Shown here: positions 24,305-33,164 of the stretch, piece after piece | Layout: the number at the start of each line of letters is the position of its first letter | How positions within the stretch are numbered: position 1 is the first letter of the stretch | Assembly: GCA_015485585.1 (NCBI GenBank) | Contig: WFTI01000011.1 | Span: 1 to 43,006, forward strand | Length of the DNA stretch: 43,006 nt | Direction of reading: 5' to 3' | Source of the DNA: Candidatus Dojkabacteria bacterium | Lineage (GTDB): Bacteria; Patescibacteriota; Dojkabacteria; GCA-002793355 | The notes under the pieces: model-generated | Databases searched by the model: none | What the model was told of the DNA's origin: nothing | The model's input: only the letters and a program-made list of their open reading frames with translations | Translations under genes and position numbers: made by a program

Positions 24305-25318
24305 TTATTCTTTACGCAAATTTAGTCCGATAGCAGCCGCAAGATCGGTAGTAAGAAGTTCTCTCGGAAAATCTGCAGGAATCTTGAGCAAGTTAAAGGG
24401 GTTAATTAGTGCCACTTTGATCTCTTTAGAGAAAGAAGAAAGAAGAGAGAGCTTGAAGTGTTCTACAAGATAAAACTCACTAGTATTATAAAAAAGCGCA
24501 ACAATCGTTGGGTTCATCTTGGTTTTTTCTCTAATAAACGTGCTTAATCGTACAAACTCAGTATTGATCTTACTTGCAATATCGTTAGTAGTCTCAAGGA
24601 TCTTCTCTTTTGGTATCATTCGTTGCTTAAGTTTTTCTAATACCTCATCGCGAGGTGCGTTTAGAGTAATTTGGAGCTTCTCAATAACCGTATTTACACC
24701 TATCGGAAGTGTCTGAGTGTAGAAAACTTTTTCATTAGTTGCTATAGTTATACTTGTACCTTCATATGTGATATCTACAATAAGAAAGGCACCTTTTAAT
24801 TGTTTGGTATTTTGCGCAACGATTCTATGAAGGGCAATAGAGCGAGGTTCTATTAGTACCGGCTCAAGTTCAAGCTGCTCAAATATTTTTCCAAAGAACT
24901 GGATTATGTATGTAGGTAGAGCATAGGTTAAAGCTACAATCTCTTTCTCGTTTTTAGATACTATAATAAAGTCTTTTGTATATGTCTCAATACTTCTTGG
25001 AAGCAGGTTCTGTAGTTTCCAATAAAGTGCCTCTGGTATCTCTTCTTCGGGTACATTCGGAATTACGATAAGCTGAGTAAACACCGTATCTTCTGGTACA
25101 GTATAAGAGACTTTAGGGGTTGGAACGTCAAGCTGTTTGATGTATTTAAGAAAAGTCTCTTGATATTGATTCAATACCGATTGGCTGTTGAAGATGTGAG
25201 GAGGCAACTTTATAGGAATTTTCGTAAGATACTCAATCTCTTGGTTTTGGCTAATTAGAGCAGCACGAATGCTGTCGGTTGCAAGATCGATACTGGTATG
25301 GATTCCAAAAGATGCCAT
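24305..25318 (-). CDS. pilM: Type IV pilus assembly protein PilM (actin-like ATPase)
   Basis: 337 aa, cytoplasmic, of the FtsA/PilM actin-like fold. Support: the first phosphate-type loop FGIHTSIDLATDSIRAALIS, VSYTVPEDTVFTQLIVIPNVPEEE, LYWKLQNLLPRS, a second phosphate loop at GAFLIVDITYEGTSITIATN, and TQTLPIGVNTVIEKLQ. PilM binds the PilN tail and ties the motor ATPases to the pilus platform. It is the first gene of a twelve-gene minus-strand run and has a promoter (TTGCAT, 17 bases, TATCTT) placed so that transcription begins at about the ATG. It is divergent from the XRE regulator. Confidence 0.9.
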   Translation of the reverse strand: MASFGIHTSIDLATDSIRAALISQNQEIEYLTKIPIKLPPHIFNSQSVLNQYQETFLKYIKQLDVPTPKVSYTVPEDTVFTQLIVIPNVPEEEIPEALYWKLQNLLPRSIETYTKDFIIVSKNEKEIVALTYALPTYIIQFFGKIFEQLELEPVLIEPRSIALHRIVAQNTKQLKGAFLIVDITYEGTSITIATNEKVFYTQTLPIGVNTVIEKLQITLNAPRDEVLEKLKQRMIPKEKILETTNDIASKINTEFVRLSTFIREKTKMNPTIVALFYNTSEFYLVEHFKLSLLSSFSKEIKVALINPFNLLKIPADFPRELLTTDLAAAIGLNLRKE

Positions 25319-25323
25319 AAATT

Positions 25324-25352
25324 AAGATACCACGATGTAAACGTAAATGCAA
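25324..25352 (-). promoter_or_regulatory. Promoter of the pilM operon
   Basis: Minus strand: -35 TTGCAT (25347-25352), 17-base spacer, extended -10 TGG-TATCTT (hexamer 25324-25329), five bases before the pilM ATG. Confidence 0.5.
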
Positions 25353-25451
25353 GCTGAGGGAAAGTAGATGGATAAATACGTCTCCACTATTTTTAGATTT
25401 TAGATTGGGAAATATGAGATCTTGCGACGTGTATATAGAATATTATTTCCT

Positions 25452-25468
25452 ACAAAAGACATCTTTGT
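25452..25468. promoter_or_regulatory. Imperfect palindrome before the XRE gene, possible operator
   Basis: ACAAAAGA-CA-TCTTTGT (arms differ by one bulged A) just upstream of the -10 box at 25474, the usual place for autorepression by an XRE protein. A tandem TTTTAGA pair at 25391-25404 lies further upstream. Confidence 0.4.
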
Positions 25469-25473
25469 CCACA

Positions 25474-25479
25474 TATAAT
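25474..25479 (+). promoter_or_regulatory. -10 box for the XRE gene
   Basis: TATAAT seven bases before the ATG at 25487; it predicts a leaderless mRNA. Confidence 0.6.
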
Positions 25480-25486
25480 ACATCGT

Positions 25487-26071
25487 ATGAAAGATTATCT
25501 TGAGACTTTCCGTCGAATAGGGCAAAGATTGAAAGAATATAGGCTTAAGAAGGGGTTGACACAGCAAGAACTTGCCGAAAGACTTGGCGTGACTTGGGAG
25601 ATGGTAAGCAGGTATGAAAGAGGAGAAAATCTTACAATAGGTCGTCTTATACAGCTTTCTCAGATTTTGGGATTTGATCTTTCAACATTATTTGAGGTTG
25701 ATGATGTAGCTATATTACGAGAAGATCATGCTTATTCTTTCTTTGTGGGAAATGCCTATGAAAAAGTACCGGTCGTTTTTAATAATTGGCCTGCAAATCC
25801 TGAAGAGCTGAAAGATAAAATAAAAAGCACCCTAACTGTTCGTTCTTTAGATGATGTGATGGTCATTGCTCCCTTAGAGGGGATTTTGGTTGAAGAATCT
25901 CTCTTAAAGGGTATCGCCAAAAAAGGAAGTGTTGTTTTTGATTTCTCATTAACAACGAAAGGTCTAGCAGTAGGTTATAGGGTAAATCAATGGATACTCT
26001 ATAGGGCCGAATCTTTATCACCTCAGATTCAGGTCGGTAGGGTACTACGGCTTATTCTAGAGTATCAATAG
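25487..26071 (+). CDS. XRE-family transcriptional regulator with unknown C-terminal domain
   Basis: 194 aa. The helix-turn-helix is at about residues 11-66 (RLKEYRLKKGLTQQELAERLGV, SRYERGENLTIGRLIQLSQILG), a clear Cro/C1 type. The remaining 125 residues (SFFVGNAYEKVPVVFNNWP..., VMVIAPLEGILVEESLLKGI, GSVVFDFSLTTKGLAVGYRV) match no family I recognise and may be a ligand or dimer domain; no Ser-Lys pair of a LexA-type protease is evident. It sits between the divergent pilus operon and the plus-strand secretion genes, a good position to control both (inference). Confidence 0.85.
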   Translation: MKDYLETFRRIGQRLKEYRLKKGLTQQELAERLGVTWEMVSRYERGENLTIGRLIQLSQILGFDLSTLFEVDDVAILREDHAYSFFVGNAYEKVPVVFNNWPANPEELKDKIKSTLTVRSLDDVMVIAPLEGILVEESLLKGIAKKGSVVFDFSLTTKGLAVGYRVNQWILYRAESLSPQIQVGRVLRLILEYQ

Positions 26072-26075
26072 ATTG

Positions 26076-26081
26076 TATAAT
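26076..26081 (+). promoter_or_regulatory. -10 box for the 755-aa protein gene
   Basis: TATAAT eight bases before the ATG at 26090, in the 18-base gap after the XRE gene. Confidence 0.55.
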
Positions 26082-26089
26082 CTCTAGTA

Positions 26090-28357
26090 ATGAGCATTTT
26101 TAAAAAACAGCACAGAAAACAACGGATTTTTTTGTTCACTATTTTTGGTTTAATCTTTATCATATTTGGAATTTTGGCATTCTCGGGCAGTTTTTCAACA
26201 TTAAGCTATATATCGGCTCCTGCGGCAGTTACTAAAGTGTTACGGTACCCTAACCTGTTGGTTCAGCGTTATACCTCGGTAAATAACACCAAGAAAAACG
26301 GTAGATTTGTACCAAATATTCCTGACAAGATTACCCTTTTATTCGGAGCAAAACGTAGGTACGACAAAGAAGAAGAGCTACGCATCAGTGTGGGAGAGTA
26401 CAAAACAGAACAGATTACGCTGGCTCCTGCAGGTAATGCTAAGATCGCTTATTATTTTGTATTTGAGAAACCCACTGAAGATACCGCTAAAATTCCTCTG
26501 CCGTTGACGTTGTCGGGGGTTAATGTTGGGCTTTTTACAGTATCTGCTGATGGCCAAAAATGGGGAATAGTTGCTCCATCGTGTGTAAGTCTTTTAGAAC
26601 AGGGACCAATAACTGGCTTTGATCTTAATGCCTCCCTAGACAAGATGATGTTAGATGAGTCTGTACCTGATCTTAGAACCTACAACTATCCCCTAGCAGG
26701 GGTTATACCCTGTGGAGGCGGTATAGTACATACAGGGCGAGGACCTGAGAATCCTCCCGTTGTTAAAGATGCCGAAGAAGAGGTGCTAGACTGGTATAGA
26801 CGTTTCTCTGAGCTTTTAACTAAGTGCAACGAAAAAAATTGTATTGAGCTTAATGAAGAGTTTAAAAATATTACATACCTTTTCTCTTTAAAACAAGGCA
26901 AGGCAGGAGCATTTGTTCCGCCTGATTATTATAAAGGGGTATATACATCCCCAAGTGGAGAGGTGATATTTCAAGATTTTATCTCTGGTTCCACAGCAAC
27001 AAGTGAATATATCTACCTTAAGCTACCTGATCTAGAGAAGTTTGAGTCAGATGTGGTAGCTTTTGTGTCTACATTCTTAAAAGAGATAGTCATGGGCACT
27101 AATACCCGGGTTAATATTAAGGTGCTTGAACCTCCTTTGAAGAAAAAGAAGATAGTTAGAAAAGACAAATGTTATGCTTGTGAGGTTGAAGAGACAACAG
27201 ATAAAGAGGAAGAAAAACTATATAAACTTATGGCTTTGTCTCCGTTTGTCTTTGATATAAGTAATCAAGATTTCTCAGACGACATAAGGCAGTCTCTGGC
27301 GGCAGGTGAGCTTAGTTTTGATGTTAAAAACTTTGGACTTTTCCAACGTGAGCTTTCTGGCGATGAGAATGCAATTATGTATGATAAGGTTCCCGAAGGT
27401 AGCTACATAACTGTTGGAGTAGATTGGAGCTGTAAAGGCGGCGCATCTGCTTTTAGTGAGCTTATGTCATTGCTAAATTCTTGTAAAAGCCAAAATGTAC
27501 GTTGTAGCATAAATCTGATAGGAGCCTCTAGCCTTGCTAATGCATACACCCTATTAAAGAACGGTAAGATGTGCTTTAAGGGTACATATTCAATCTCTTT
27601 AGGGGTGCCGGTACTGTCTGCAATAACCCTTGATCTTCCTAATGTGACAGTTGCTAAAGGAATGTACTATAACCTAATAGATACCTATTATTCGGGCACT
27701 ATAATTGATCCTTTAAGTGCAGAGATCTTAGCAAGATACAATTACATAGAGCTTTTTTATATCCTTGATAAGTTAAAGTATGACCTTTCATACGATGAGC
27801 TTAGAAAACTAATGCCCAATTTAGTGGCTGATGCCGCAAAGTATTATAAAGAGCCAGCTACCACACTGACACGTTCAAAATTAAGGGAGTTTGCTGATAA
27901 AAAGGCAGAGCAACTAGAGAAAGCTAGACAGTATATATCTCCTGTAATCTTTACCTCTGCTGTAAAGTTCAAACTTTACCCCCGAGTAGAAAAAGGACAT
28001 GTTCTGACAAAACTCTTTAGACCCCTAGGCCCGTATAAACTTAGAGTTTACATGTTTGTAGGAGCTAATCTAAAACAGCTTTTTTCAGCGGCGTCACAAA
28101 GTGAGATTCCTACCTCACCTGAATGTACTCAGACATATGTTGATATCATGCTTAAAAGCTTAGCAGACCGTTACAGTTTCGCACCAGGACATATCCAACT
28201 AGTATTAACACGTGAGGCAAGTAACAAATATCTGGCGATGTTTGAATTTATCGGTGATAGCAGACTTAAAGATATAGAGTATCCTTCAGATATAGAAACA
28301 CTTGAAAAATGTTTTCCAAGTATGGTACCATTCTTTAAGAATGTTGTTGGGTTCTAG
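26090..28357 (+). CDS. Large membrane-anchored extracytoplasmic protein, unknown
   Basis: 755 aa. Basic N-terminus, one membrane segment (about 13-33), the rest outside. No family recognised. It contains several Cys residues, among them KCYACEVEE, DWSCKGGASAF, NSCKSQNVRCSIN and a late TSPECTQTY, and a charged EETTDKEEEKL stretch. The central part (YITVGVDWSCKGG..., CFKGTYSISLGVP) looks beta-rich, and the C-terminal third has helical then mixed segments (KKAEQLEKARQYISPV, LRVYMFVGANLKQLF). It precedes the VirB6-like gene by seven bases and is probably co-transcribed with it, so an accessory part of the secretion channel or a surface-exposed component is plausible. Confidence 0.7.
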   Translation: MSIFKKQHRKQRIFLFTIFGLIFIIFGILAFSGSFSTLSYISAPAAVTKVLRYPNLLVQRYTSVNNTKKNGRFVPNIPDKITLLFGAKRRYDKEEELRISVGEYKTEQITLAPAGNAKIAYYFVFEKPTEDTAKIPLPLTLSGVNVGLFTVSADGQKWGIVAPSCVSLLEQGPITGFDLNASLDKMMLDESVPDLRTYNYPLAGVIPCGGGIVHTGRGPENPPVVKDAEEEVLDWYRRFSELLTKCNEKNCIELNEEFKNITYLFSLKQGKAGAFVPPDYYKGVYTSPSGEVIFQDFISGSTATSEYIYLKLPDLEKFESDVVAFVSTFLKEIVMGTNTRVNIKVLEPPLKKKKIVRKDKCYACEVEETTDKEEEKLYKLMALSPFVFDISNQDFSDDIRQSLAAGELSFDVKNFGLFQRELSGDENAIMYDKVPEGSYITVGVDWSCKGGASAFSELMSLLNSCKSQNVRCSINLIGASSLANAYTLLKNGKMCFKGTYSISLGVPVLSAITLDLPNVTVAKGMYYNLIDTYYSGTIIDPLSAEILARYNYIELFYILDKLKYDLSYDELRKLMPNLVADAAKYYKEPATTLTRSKLREFADKKAEQLEKARQYISPVIFTSAVKFKLYPRVEKGHVLTKLFRPLGPYKLRVYMFVGANLKQLFSAASQSEIPTSPECTQTYVDIMLKSLADRYSFAPGHIQLVLTREASNKYLAMFEFIGDSRLKDIEYPSDIETLEKCFPSMVPFFKNVVGF

Positions 28358-28364
28358 CAAAGCA

Positions 28365-29954
28365 ATGCAAAAGACCTTAAAATTTGTTATTTTTTTATTT
28401 TTTGTTTTGTTGTTCTTAACCGCTTTTTCACCGTCTTTGAACGCAGTAACTGTTACCTTACAGATTACTCAAGAGGATATTGAAAGATTAAAGGATTTAC
28501 CGGTATTGCAGAGATTCTATCGATCATGTGAGCTTAGGTCACAGATCGCTCAAGGAAACGAGAATCCAAGCAGATATACCAATACCGATCTTACTTTTTG
28601 TGATATGATAGCAAGCCTCGCAACCACTTTCTATGGAGCTGATACCTTAGGAGATCTTCAGACTCTTAAACAAAACAACCCTGAACTTTATTACCGTTAT
28701 ATGGCTGAGGTTCCGTATTATATGCGGGTAGGATTAGTACAAACCACATACGAAACAACCATGTCTGTCTTTGAGCAACCACTATACTTTAACGCAACAA
28801 GTTTTTATGCACACGAGTTTATTCCTAAACTGATCCAAGATGTTTTTACTACAGTAACCCAAGATGATACAGTATACGCTGCAAGTAATCCTACATACTT
28901 TGTTATTGGAAGTAAACCAAGCAGTGAGAATGCTTATAAAAAGTTAAACGAAGTTGTCGGTAAATTCTGGCTTGGGGTCTTTAAACTTACAACCGGTCTC
29001 TTTGTGCTTGCAATGATGGTAGCAGGTATCATGATGATAGTAAACCGCCAGATAGGAGGGCAGACCCCTATCACCATCATGATGGTGGTACGTAACGCCC
29101 TGATCGGGTATGTAGGAGCCTTCTTAAGCTTTGGAATAGCAGCTTTTTTCTTCAATCTTACAAAGTTTTTTATCTTGTTACAAGGTAAGATGGTTGAAGG
29201 AGTCTATGAGCAGGTTGTGGGTACCTTGCCACAACCACAGCCATATAATGCTAGCTTTTTTAAATCTTTGGATAAGAATTTAGTCGTCATAGCATATCCA
29301 GGGGGAAGTATGCAGCTTTATAACTTTTTTATGAAGGGGATTGTTGAATTAAATTATGACCAAGCGTCTGAATTCTTAGAAGAATTATTTGGACCCAAGG
29401 CTATGAAGACACGAGTAGGAAAAATCCTAATAAGAGTAGGTGGTTTTATATTAGGAATTTTTTATGCTATTGCCTTCTTATTCTCTCTTATACGTTTGTT
29501 GGTGTTTATCATCAAAACTCTTTTTATGATGATAATAGATACAATCTTTGCTCCTCTTATATTTCTTGCAGGTTCTTTACCTGGGCGGGAAAGTACTATT
29601 ACACTGTGGATGAAACGGATGTTTACCCGTTCACTTGCTCCTGCTGTTGCATATCTCTTGGTGAATTTAGGAATAACATTTTTGTTGGTACCATTATTGG
29701 CTGGCAGTAAGTCAATAGGAAATATCGAAACATTTTCAGTGGGGGTTATACCTCAAGTGGGATGGGGGACAGCTACGTTAATGGGGATTATCAATCTGGG
29801 GGCAATTATTATGCTAGTCCTCATCAACCTCGCCGCAAGTGCCGATAAGATCTTACAAGAGATGTTCGGTATCCAAGAGACAGCAGTAAGTAAGACTGCG
29901 TTGGCGGCATTACAGAAGGTTCCGATCGTTGGAAGATTCGCCAAGAACGGGTAA
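28365..29954 (+). CDS. VirB6/TrbL-like polytopic membrane protein of the secretion system
   Basis: The ORF begins at 28302 inside the previous gene; the ATG at 28365 gives a good signal peptide (MQKTLKFVIFLFFVLLFLTAF, cut near the SLNA) and a 529-aa protein. After a roughly 200-residue outside region there are about six membrane segments: GVFKLTTGLFVLAMMVAGIMMIV, IGYVGAFLSFGIAAFFFNL, GGFILGIFYAIAFLFSLIRLLVFII, then two or three more at the end. A loop with TIFAPLIFLAGSLPGRES lies between them. This matches the VirB6/TrbL-type inner membrane channel in layout, though sequence is divergent. It lies seven bases after the 755-aa gene with no promoter of its own. Confidence 0.75.
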   Translation: MQKTLKFVIFLFFVLLFLTAFSPSLNAVTVTLQITQEDIERLKDLPVLQRFYRSCELRSQIAQGNENPSRYTNTDLTFCDMIASLATTFYGADTLGDLQTLKQNNPELYYRYMAEVPYYMRVGLVQTTYETTMSVFEQPLYFNATSFYAHEFIPKLIQDVFTTVTQDDTVYAASNPTYFVIGSKPSSENAYKKLNEVVGKFWLGVFKLTTGLFVLAMMVAGIMMIVNRQIGGQTPITIMMVVRNALIGYVGAFLSFGIAAFFFNLTKFFILLQGKMVEGVYEQVVGTLPQPQPYNASFFKSLDKNLVVIAYPGGSMQLYNFFMKGIVELNYDQASEFLEELFGPKAMKTRVGKILIRVGGFILGIFYAIAFLFSLIRLLVFIIKTLFMMIIDTIFAPLIFLAGSLPGRESTITLWMKRMFTRSLAPAVAYLLVNLGITFLLVPLLAGSKSIGNIETFSVGVIPQVGWGTATLMGIINLGAIIMLVLINLAASADKILQEMFGIQETAVSKTALAALQKVPIVGRFAKNG

Positions 29955-29959
29955 ACAGG

Positions 29960-29965
29960 TATAAT
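29960..29965 (+). promoter_or_regulatory. -10 box for the 1056-aa protein gene
   Basis: TATAAT eight bases before the ATG at 29974, just after the stop of the VirB6-like gene. Confidence 0.55.
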
Positions 29966-29973
29966 CTTGGTAT

Positions 29974-32900
29974 ATGGCTGTCCCTACTAAAAATCAACCA
30001 AGTGTTACCGATCTGTTGGTTGCTTTAGTTTCATTAGGTGTGGTGCAAGCCCCTGAACTTTCTGGTAAGGGGGTACCTAAAGCGACTCCTTGGTTAGGGT
30101 TTGATACCATAACAGGCTCAGTAGCCGCAGGAATTACAGCAGGGCTTACTACGGCTTTAGCTGATTTTCCTCAACAATTGTACGAAACAGTGGTTACCTC
30201 TGAACTAGATGAAAGGCACAAAAGGGTATATCTTGCAAAAGATCTTGCTCCTTGGGCAGATCGTCTAAGAGCATGGGCACAAAAAGAGGGGCGTATGCCA
30301 CAGGTTGCTTATCTTCAGAGTAAATGGGCATTACCTACGGCAGCCAAACTTGCTCAGGTACAAGGTATAGCCAAGGTATATGGAGGTATTAAGATCGCTC
30401 CCAAAGATATATGGACCCTGTTTGAAAATCCTAATGCGATGGCTGAGATTCTTGATACAAAGGTTCTCCTTCCTTTCTTGCGTGATATGAGAAGAAGACA
30501 GCTTGCAGCAACATTAGATAGAGTGGGGGCTTCATTAGCTTTTAGGCTGGGAGTTCGCTCAGGGCAGTTTTTTAAAGAGCATAAGATTCCTCTAAGTTTT
30601 GTTACATGGGCGATGGCAAACAAGGTAGCCTCTGCTACTACCCGTCCTTTTGAGAATATAAGCCGTGCAATCTCAAGGCTATTAAGAGACGACGTCAAAC
30701 CTCCTCGAGAGTTTTTGAAGAAAGAACTAAGGGCAATATTGGGTGATGGAGCGTTAGTTGCCTTACGCGAGCTAGAGGGCGAACTTGCCAGGCTAAAAAA
30801 AGAACAGATTAAACGTGAAAGTATTGAGAACCTAATACGCAGAAAGTTAGAAGGTGCTGTCAAGAATTTAAGGTGGAACGAGAAAGAGGTTAAAGACTTT
30901 TTCTCTAATCTGACAGACTTTTATCTCCTCTCAGAAGAGGTTCGTAGAGCTCCTCTTGATGAAAGATCAGACCCTATAAGAAGGCGATTAGTAGATAAGG
31001 CATTCGAAACAGCTATAGGAGCATATGAGATAGAGTCAAGATATACTCCCACAAATATTAGTAATTTTAAAGACCGCGCCGAGAACCTCAAAAAAGCTCA
31101 ACGTAAAATAGATGAGCATGCTCTTCATCTTTTAAGTGAGCCAGCTACACGAAAAGGAATAAGTTTGAGTAAGATCTATGCCCAGTATTCATTGCTTAAA
31201 GCCTTTTCAGAGAGTAATGTTCCAAAGCTAAAAGATCCTATTGAATGGTTAAAAACCTTTGCTTTGGGGGGTAATAACTTTTTTCTTCTTGCTGGGGTTG
31301 ACATCGGACTTGCAGGTCCAGGTATTGGAGATTTAGCAGGAGTATTAGATGGGTTATATAAGGGCCTTCAGATAGAAGACCGTAGGGAACTAGAAAAATT
31401 TATGAAAAGTTTTGTCACCTCATGGAAGGGCCTTTTTGGCTCTCTTGATGATGAAACCCGAGAGATCCTTTTACAAGATATCAATCTCAGAGCTATTTTA
31501 GAGGGAAATATCGATTCCAGCCAATTGTTACAATATGTAGCGGATATAAGAGAGAAATACAGATATGTTTACGATTCTGCTGGGGGAAATCCAGACATGG
31601 TGAAAACCCTTGATCCGTTCTTTGCAAACATCAAGGTAGCACGTTTCTCATATATGGCAGGTGTTCTGCATCCAGTTGCATTTGTAAAACACTTTTTAAC
31701 AGGTGAACTACCTTATTACCTTTTTTACATGGGAACAGGTTTTGGTGATCCGATTATTATTCAAGCCTTAGCAAGCGGGGCAGGTGATGAGACTATTATG
31801 CGTTTACTTTTGCAAAGATTCGGAAAAATGGAATCAAAGGTCCTTTGGTCTCTATTTCGTCTCGGACGTCGTTTAAGCCACTCCAATTTTTATCTAAAAT
31901 ACGCAAAATTTACCAAATGGATCGGTAAAGGTATCTACTTTATAAGAAGCCCTCATATGGCTTTGTTTGAACAGTATAACAAACTAGTGGCTTTAGGTAT
32001 CGGCAAAATTAGAGCAGGCTTATCTAAACTTGCAGCAAAGACAGGACTTAAGAAACTTGGCCAAAAACTAGCAGGAACCCTTATAGGTAAGCTTTTTAAA
32101 GGAGCCCTTGCCCTGGTTAGTAACGTTGCGTGGATCGTATATTTTGTTCTAAACTTTCTCACAGGAGGATTATTAGATCGAATCCTCTTAAATATTATCT
32201 TTTTTGCGATTCTTCTTACAATATTTTTACCTATCGTTTTTATACTGTATCTTTGGTCGTTTTTTTCAGTCCCCACAGGAAGAGCAGCATACGCCACTTT
32301 GCCCGTAACTTCTCGGCAGATTATGATAGGTTCTACAAATACCTCACCTTGGGCGTATGAGAACGATGAATCAGTAATCCTTCTTTCTAGCGGAGAACGG
32401 TACTATATAAACTTCTCTAAAAAAGCGAGTGCGTGTTTAAGTACTCGCGGTTGTAAGCCTGTTACTGATGGCTATTCAAATGACAAAGTTAAAAGATTCT
32501 TTAAACTCGACTATGTATATGAACAATCCGGCGGTCAGATAACATCAATGAATTATTCTTTCAACGTACCCCATACATGGCGTATGCCTTCTTTTATAAA
32601 AGGACGCTGTTATCTACCTCTACCAACCGGTACAAAACCCATAATAGTAATCCATAGCGCTGGAGCAGAGGCGCATTATAAGGGGGTTGATGTAGAAGAG
32701 GCTACCTTTTTTGCGGCAGTTAAATATCACCATAATAAACCTGCCTACGGACTTTTACAGTACTCGATGGTTCTTCTCCCTAAGAAGAACAAACTGGTAC
32801 TCGCTACAAAAGATGCTTTATCGCGGAGATCGTGTGCAGAGTTTTATACACGGGAAAGACCCGTAGTATCTGTAATGTTACCTGCAAACTATGACCTTCG

Positions 32901-33144
32901 ACCTCCTACTGCGTTAGAGATAGAGAGGCTTGCAAAATTAGTAGCTGCGTTAGTTGCTACATATTATGATCCGTCTGAGTGGGGAGACATCAACTGGTTA
33001 AATAATGTGGCAAGATTTCATCGCGAACAGAACCTGATTGAGTTGGGAAATCCTATTAAAACCTGTCCAGGGAAAAAGTTTACTCCTGAGCTAAAACAGC
33101 AGATGCTTCAGAAAGCCCTGTCATATCTTAATGAGTTTAAATAG
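29974..33144 (+). CDS. Very large membrane protein of the secretion locus, unknown
   Basis: 1056 aa. There is no signal peptide. The first roughly 700 residues are mostly helical and charged, with long amphipathic stretches (LRELEGELARLKKEQIKRESIENLIRRK) and only mildly hydrophobic patches near 60 and 420. Two strong membrane segments lie at about 712-735 and 738-765, and the final 290 residues are beta-rich with Cys residues (ACLSTRGCKPVTDG, KGRCYLPLPTGTKPI). The topology is therefore probably a large cytoplasmic part, a hairpin in the membrane and a domain that may face either side. No family recognised. Lying between the VirB6-like and SH3b genes, it is a candidate structural core of the apparatus. 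Confidence 0.7.
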   Translation: MAVPTKNQPSVTDLLVALVSLGVVQAPELSGKGVPKATPWLGFDTITGSVAAGITAGLTTALADFPQQLYETVVTSELDERHKRVYLAKDLAPWADRLRAWAQKEGRMPQVAYLQSKWALPTAAKLAQVQGIAKVYGGIKIAPKDIWTLFENPNAMAEILDTKVLLPFLRDMRRRQLAATLDRVGASLAFRLGVRSGQFFKEHKIPLSFVTWAMANKVASATTRPFENISRAISRLLRDDVKPPREFLKKELRAILGDGALVALRELEGELARLKKEQIKRESIENLIRRKLEGAVKNLRWNEKEVKDFFSNLTDFYLLSEEVRRAPLDERSDPIRRRLVDKAFETAIGAYEIESRYTPTNISNFKDRAENLKKAQRKIDEHALHLLSEPATRKGISLSKIYAQYSLLKAFSESNVPKLKDPIEWLKTFALGGNNFFLLAGVDIGLAGPGIGDLAGVLDGLYKGLQIEDRRELEKFMKSFVTSWKGLFGSLDDETREILLQDINLRAILEGNIDSSQLLQYVADIREKYRYVYDSAGGNPDMVKTLDPFFANIKVARFSYMAGVLHPVAFVKHFLTGELPYYLFYMGTGFGDPIIIQALASGAGDETIMRLLLQRFGKMESKVLWSLFRLGRRLSHSNFYLKYAKFTKWIGKGIYFIRSPHMALFEQYNKLVALGIGKIRAGLSKLAAKTGLKKLGQKLAGTLIGKLFKGALALVSNVAWIVYFVLNFLTGGLLDRILLNIIFFAILLTIFLPIVFILYLWSFFSVPTGRAAYATLPVTSRQIMIGSTNTSPWAYENDESVILLSSGERYYINFSKKASACLSTRGCKPVTDGYSNDKVKRFFKLDYVYEQSGGQITSMNYSFNVPHTWRMPSFIKGRCYLPLPTGTKPIIVIHSAGAEAHYKGVDVEEATFFAAVKYHHNKPAYGLLQYSMVLLPKKNKLVLATKDALSRRSCAEFYTRERPVVSVMLPANYDLRPPTALEIERLAKLVAALVATYYDPSEWGDINWLNNVARFHREQNLIELGNPIKTCPGKKFTPELKQQMLQKALSYLNEFK

Positions 33145-33152
33145 TTTAATGT

Positions 33153-33158
33153 TAGAAT
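33153..33158 (+). promoter_or_regulatory. -10 box for the SH3b protein gene
   Basis: TAGAAT six bases before the ATG at 33165, inside GTTAGAATAAA, which is identical to the arm of the palindrome at 12526-12536. Confidence 0.55.
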
Positions 33159-33164
33159 AAAGTA

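Noticed and set aside
30354-30863. 169-aa minus-strand ORF opposite the 1056-aa gene
   Set aside because: Composition is that of a shadow frame, there is no promoter or RBS, and the plus-strand gene covers it fully.
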